A stretch of DNA of 8,645 bases from Oscillospiraceae bacterium (GTDB lineage: Bacteria; Bacillota; Clostridia; Oscillospirales; Ruminococcaceae). The stretch is taken from assembly GCA_009776345.1 (NCBI GenBank), contig WRLS01000089.1:1-8645 (forward strand), written 5' to 3'. Shown here in pieces: positions 5,514 to 8,645 of the stretch (positions are counted from its first letter, which is position 1; every line of letters begins with the position of its first letter). The position numbers and the translations under genes are program-made. The notes beneath the pieces are model-generated. The model saw only the letters and a list, made by a program, of their open reading frames with translations. It did no database searches and was not told the origin of the DNA.

Positions 5514-5533
5514 GACACAAAGCCACAAAGGCA
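5514..5533 (+). repeat. Short ACAAAG-type tandem repeat after hepT
   Basis: GACACAAA-GCCACAAA-GGCAA shows an 8-base period beginning eight bases past the hepT stop. It is a further short-period A-rich tandem at a gene end, with a unit different from those after recF, remB, gyrB and gyrA. Confidence 0.4.
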
Positions 5534-5709
5534 AGTAGGCGCAAACCTAAAGTAGGGAGCGACGCCCGGAAGCGCCCGCGCACGTAATAACAGCGGAAAA
5601 AGTCTTTAGATATTCTTTTATTCCTAATACCTTTTTTCGCGTTCGAGACCTGGAGCTCGGCTCGGCTGAGCGATTGGGCGGATTATAGGACAAAGCATAG
5701 ACGTGCGCG
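5534..5709. other. Non-coding spacer without a recognised feature
   Basis: No supported gene was found. A reverse-strand frame at 5547-5789 (80 codons) runs through the double-hairpin repeat, has no family likeness and is treated as spurious. GTAGGGAGCGACGCCC at 5552-5567 resembles the edge of a B-type hairpin unit but its partner arm is degenerate. A T-rich stretch at 5607-5639 has no convincing stem in front of it. Confidence 0.5.
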
Positions 5710-5814
5710 ATGAAAGGCACGAAGCTATGAGATTTGTCGAAATGGGGGTTCGGGGTCTCCCCGGCGCGTTTGCTTCTTTGCGCGCGCAAAGAAGAGCCTC
5801 CGCGGCTTGAGCGG
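5710..5814 (+). repeat. Double-hairpin interspersed repeat, copy 2
   Basis: This is the second copy of the element at 1-110, in the same orientation. The first hairpin is TCGGGG-TCT-CCCCGG (5750-5764). The second is a perfect 22-base palindrome, CTTCTTTGCGC followed by its complement (5773-5794), replacing the 10-bp stem and loop of copy 1. Both arms changed together between copies, which is evidence that pairing is maintained. Confidence 0.75.
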
Positions 5815-5816
5815 CC

Positions 5817-5913
5817 TTCGGCAGGATTTAGGTTTTAGGATTGAGGATTTAGGAAGGAAAAAAATTGTCGTGTCGTCCTTTTCCTAAAACCTGAAACCTA
5901 TATCCTAAAACCT
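5817..5913. repeat. Heptamer-repeat hairpin element, full copy
   Basis: The left arm begins TTCGGCAGGATTTAGG and steps by seven bases (AGGATTT, AGGTTTT, AGGATTG, AGGATTT). The right arm reads CCTAAAA, CCTGAAA, CCTATAT, CCTAAAA, CCTGC (5883-5914). The centre (AAATTGTCGTGTCGTCC) matches the two other complete copies. It is followed without a gap by the C-type palindrome at 5914. Confidence 0.75.
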
Positions 5914-5957
5914 GCGGCGCTCTGCGCCGCCTGCCACCCCTCCAAGGAGGGGAATTT
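5914..5957 (+). repeat. Variable-hairpin repeat module (C-type), left part replaced
   Basis: The palindrome GCGGCGC-TCT-GCGCCGC (5914-5930, 7-bp stem) is followed by the constant right part CCACCCCTCC-AA-GGAGGGG-AATTT (5935-5957). The usual constant left part (CACCCCGTC) is absent and the heptamer repeat abuts the palindrome, showing that the modules recombine as units. Confidence 0.65.
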
Positions 5958-6004
5958 CGGGCGGGAAAACCCCGCCCCTACGGCCTGCGGCAGGATTAAG
6001 GAAG
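5957..6004 (+). repeat. Right-flank copy of the 4347-4398 direct repeat
   Basis: GGGCGGG (5959-5965) pairs with CCCGCCC (5971-5977), followed by CTACGG and a tail ending CAGGATTAAGGAAG. It matches 4347-4398 in order and orientation apart from a shortened loop and a few substitutions. It ends about 25 bases before the gyrA ribosome binding site. Confidence 0.65.
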
Positions 6005-6040
6005 ATCAGAACCCAAAAATGAAGATAACAGGAGAAAACT

Positions 6041-8524
6041 ATGTTCAATCAGTTTAGGGACGACGAACGCGTTGTGCAGGTAGACATCGGCGATGAGATG
6101 AAGGACTCCTTTTTGGATTACTCCATGTCCGTCATTGTATCACGCGCGCTCCCCGATGTGCGCGATGGGCTGAAACCCGTCCATAGGCGCATACTTTACA
6201 CAATGTACGAAAACAACCTGACTCCCGACCGCGCTTACCGCAAATGCGCGGACACAGTCGGCACAACAATGGGCAGCTACCACCCTCACGGCGACCAGAG
6301 CATCTATGACGCTTTGGTGCGGCTTGCCCAGGATTTTTCCATGCGGTACCCGCTGGTGGACGGCCATGGCAACTTCGGCTCCGTGGACGGCGACCCGCCC
6401 GCCGCGCACAGATACACAGAAGCGCGCATGACACGCCTGTCCCAAGGCCTTCTGACAGATATCGACAAAGAAACCGTGGATTTCCGCCCCAATTACGACG
6501 ACAGGCTCGAAGAGCCGGTTGTCCTGCCTACAGGCTTCCCGAACCTGCTTGTAAACGGTTCAATGGGCATTGCGGTGGGCATGGCGACGAATATCCCGCC
6601 GCATAATTTGGTTGAGGTAATCGGCGGCATAAATGTCCTGCTTGATAACCCGGACGCCTCCCTTGACGAAATAATGGAGCATATAAAAGGCCCGGACTTC
6701 CCGACCGGCGGCATCATAATGGGGCGCACGGGAATACGCGCGGCATACGCCACCGGGCGCGGCAGGATAACCTTGCGGGGGCGCGCCGAAATAAAAGAAA
6801 ACGAAAAATCCGGCCGCGTGCAGATTATTATAACGGAGCTTCCCTACAATGTTAACAAAAAGCGGCTTATTGAGCATATGGCGGAGCTTGTAAAGGACAA
6901 GCGCATTGAGGGCATATCAAACATAAACGACTACTCCGACCGCAACGGCATGGAAATTGTAATAGACCTGCGGCGCGACGCCAACGCGCAGGTGATCCTG
7001 AACCAGCTTTACAGCTTCTCACAGCTTCAGACTACAGAGGGCGTGATAATGCTGGCGCTGCACAACGGCCAGCCGAAGATCATGAGCCTTTCGCAAATGC
7101 TGCGGCATTATATAGATTTCCGCTGCGAAGTGATCGAGCGGCGCACAAGGTACGAGCTGCGAAAGGCAATGGAGCGCGCGCATATTTTAGAGGGCCTTGT
7201 AATCGCGCAGGACAATATCGACGAAGTGATTGACATTTTCCGCACGTCCCCGACAATCCCCGCCGCAAGGCAAAGGCTCACGGAGCGCTTTGGGCTGAGC
7301 GACGAGCAGACCCAGGCAATTTCGCAGATGACGATGGGCAGGCTTACCGGGCTGGAGCGCGAAAAGCTCGAGCAGGAGCTTGCGGACATAAACCTAAAAA
7401 TCGCGGAGTACGAGGAAATCCTCGGCGACCGCGAAAAGGTCCTCTCACTTATCCGCGAAGAGCTTGATGTACAGCGCCGCCGCTTCGGTGACGACCGCCG
7501 CACGGAAATCATGGCCGTCAGCGGCGAAGTGGACATCGAGGACCTCATCCCCGTGGAGGACTGCGTAATCACGCTCACACACTACGGCTACCTGAAAAGC
7601 CAGCCGATGGATATCTACAAGACGCAAAGGCGCGGCGGCAGGGGCATCTCCGGCATGAACCAGCGCGAGGAGGATTTTGTCGAGGAGCTGTTTGTCGCGT
7701 CCACCCACGACTATGTCATGTTCTTCACAAGCCGCGGGCGCTGTTTTAGGCTGAAGGTCTACGAGATAGGCGAATCCAGCCGCGCGTCAAGGGGCATGAA
7801 CATCGTAAACCTGCTTGCGATAGAAGCCGACGAGAAAATCTCCGCAATGATAAAAGTAAGCCAGGACCAAGAAGACGGCTACCTTGTCATGATGACAAAG
7901 GCGGGGATTATAAAACGCACGCACCTGTCCGCGTTCAAAAATGTACGCAGGAACGGGCTGAACGCCATAAACCTGCGCGAAGGGGACGAGCTTTGCGGGG
8001 TAAGGCTCACCTCCGGCATTGACGAAATTATCGCCGCGACCAGAAACGGCTTGGCGATCCGCTTTATGGAAACCGACGCGCGGCCGCTCAGCCGTAACGC
8101 AACGGGCATCATCGCCATAAGATTGAGGGACGGCGACGAGGTTGTAGGCATTGCCCGCGTGCGCGAAAACGCCACGCTGCTCACTGTATCGGAAAACGGG
8201 CTCGGCAGGCGCACAGAGCTTTCAAGCTACCGCGTACAGTCCAGGGGCGGCAAAGGCATCATCAACTACAACGTCCGCAAAAACGGCTATGTCGCGGGCA
8301 TAAAGGTCGTGGACGAGGACGACGACATAATCCTGATCAGCGACAGCGGCATTATAATCCGCATCCCCGCCTCGCAGATAAACATTGTCGCCTCCCGTTA
8401 CGGCGGCGGCGTAAAAGTAATGCGCCTGGAGGACGGCCGCCGCGTGGTCACGCTGGCGCGCTCAGCGAAAGAGGAGGAAGAAGCAGCAGCAGAAAGCATC
8501 GGCGAAGCGGAGGACAATTCATAA
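6041..8524 (+). CDS. gyrA: DNA gyrase subunit A
   Basis: GyrA is the DNA breakage-reunion and wrapping subunit of gyrase. At 827 residues it has normal length. The winged-helix domain has HPHGD with His81 and His83, and the active tyrosine is Tyr125 after Arg124 in AHRYTEARM. The tower and coiled-coil regions follow to about residue 500. The six-bladed wrapping domain has an intact GyrA box QRRGGRG at 529-535, which separates it from ParC. The tail is acidic (EEEEAAAESIGEAED). The ATG follows AGGAG (6030-6034) by six bases. The position equivalent to E. coli Ser83 is Gln86 (HPHGDQSIYD), while Asp90 keeps the Asp87 equivalent; loss of Ser/Thr there is associated with quinolone resistance. The last residues and stop are supplied by a short repeat. 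Distance from gyrB is unusual because of the inserted island. Confidence 0.98.
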   Translation: MFNQFRDDERVVQVDIGDEMKDSFLDYSMSVIVSRALPDVRDGLKPVHRRILYTMYENNLTPDRAYRKCADTVGTTMGSYHPHGDQSIYDALVRLAQDFSMRYPLVDGHGNFGSVDGDPPAAHRYTEARMTRLSQGLLTDIDKETVDFRPNYDDRLEEPVVLPTGFPNLLVNGSMGIAVGMATNIPPHNLVEVIGGINVLLDNPDASLDEIMEHIKGPDFPTGGIIMGRTGIRAAYATGRGRITLRGRAEIKENEKSGRVQIIITELPYNVNKKRLIEHMAELVKDKRIEGISNINDYSDRNGMEIVIDLRRDANAQVILNQLYSFSQLQTTEGVIMLALHNGQPKIMSLSQMLRHYIDFRCEVIERRTRYELRKAMERAHILEGLVIAQDNIDEVIDIFRTSPTIPAARQRLTERFGLSDEQTQAISQMTMGRLTGLEREKLEQELADINLKIAEYEEILGDREKVLSLIREELDVQRRRFGDDRRTEIMAVSGEVDIEDLIPVEDCVITLTHYGYLKSQPMDIYKTQRRGGRGISGMNQREEDFVEELFVASTHDYVMFFTSRGRCFRLKVYEIGESSRASRGMNIVNLLAIEADEKISAMIKVSQDQEDGYLVMMTKAGIIKRTHLSAFKNVRRNGLNAINLREGDELCGVRLTSGIDEIIAATRNGLAIRFMETDARPLSRNATGIIAIRLRDGDEVVGIARVRENATLLTVSENGLGRRTELSSYRVQSRGGKGIINYNVRKNGYVAGIKVVDEDDDIILISDSGIIIRIPASQINIVASRYGGGVKVMRLEDGRRVVTLARSAKEEEEAAAESIGEAEDNS

Positions 8525-8547
8525 TTCATAATGCACAATTCATAATT
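8516..8547 (+). repeat. AATTCAT short tandem repeat overlapping the gyrA stop codon
   Basis: AATTCATAATTCATAATGCACAATTCATAATT is an 8-to-16-base-period repeat whose first bases encode the final Asn-Ser and the TAA stop of gyrA. This parallels the recF end, where a different short-period repeat supplies the stop. Confidence 0.6.
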
Positions 8548-8566
8548 AAAAAAACGCCGCCGCCCG

Positions 8567-8612
8567 AAATTCCCCTCCTTTGGAGGGGTGGCGCGTATGC
8601 GCCGGGGTGGTT
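8567..8612 (-). repeat. Variable-hairpin repeat module (C-type), reverse orientation
   Basis: Read on the reverse strand this is GGAACCACCCC, the palindrome GGCGC-ATAC-GCGCC (8590-8603), and ACCCCTCC-AAA-GGAGGGG (8572-8588) ending in AATTT. It lies about 45 bases after gyrA and the 7-bp hairpin at 8572-8588 may act as a transcript 3' end structure, although no T-run follows. Nothing else is recognised up to the window end. Confidence 0.65.
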
Positions 8613-8645
8613 CCAAATAGGCACAAAACCCATCACCACTTCCCT

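Noticed and set aside
5547..5789. 80-codon reverse-strand frame after hepT.
   Set aside because: Most of it is the reverse complement of the double-hairpin repeat, with no start signal and no protein family.
4100..6040. Repeats as a CRISPR array.
   Set aside because: Units are palindromes of varying length with no regular unique spacers and no cas gene.
8572..8588. GGAGGGG hairpin after gyrA as an intrinsic terminator.
   Set aside because: No T-run follows and the same hairpin occurs in the interspersed modules elsewhere, so it is annotated as repeat only.

Overview
This window is the recF - remB - gyrB - gyrA section of a bacterial chromosome, normally found close to the replication origin in Bacillota (the order matches the dnaA-dnaN-yaaA-recF-yaaB-gyrB-gyrA region of Bacillus subtilis). 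The presence of RemB, a 649-residue GyrB without the proteobacterial insertion, a GyrA box of Gram-positive form and GyrA wording such as GDPPAAHRYTEARM point to an anaerobic clostridium, perhaps Oscillospirales-like and possibly an uncultured gut lineage. That lineage call is inference from protein wording and repeat style, not a database result.

Layout: 1-291 holds no gene and is a pile-up of interspersed repeats. recF (292-1395, GTG start) is followed by a 120-bp inverted-repeat element that starts inside its last codons, then remB (1518-1769, TTG start). A 380-bp gap with a nested inverted repeat and a heptamer hairpin element leads to gyrB (2150-4099). Between gyrB and gyrA, which are usually adjacent, lies a 1.9-kb insertion: a repeat cluster (4105-4398), a RelB/DinJ-type antitoxin without a visible toxin (4465-4770), an MntA/HepT nucleotidyltransferase-HEPN pair (4869-5505) and a second repeat cluster (5514-6004). 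gyrA (6041-8524) closes the window and is followed by more repeat modules.

How the genes relate: GyrB and GyrA form the A2B2 DNA gyrase that supercoils DNA ahead of forks; RecF loads RecA with RecO and RecR at damaged forks; RemB is a small DNA-binding regulator family linked in B. subtilis to biofilm matrix genes. The toxin-antitoxin genes look like accessory cargo. Their AT-richer sequence contrasts with the GC-rich gyrase genes, and they have their own near-consensus promoter.

The most unusual content is non-coding. About 22 percent of the window lies outside genes, and most of that is built from at least five recurring repeat types. Several keep a constant frame while the hairpin inside changes sequence but stays paired, which looks like selection for structure or for a palindrome. 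Two gene stop codons (recF, gyrA) lie inside repeats, and a roughly 50-bp direct repeat flanks the toxin-antitoxin island. Both gyrase subunits also carry non-canonical residues at classical quinolone-contact positions (GyrA Gln86, GyrB Ile439).
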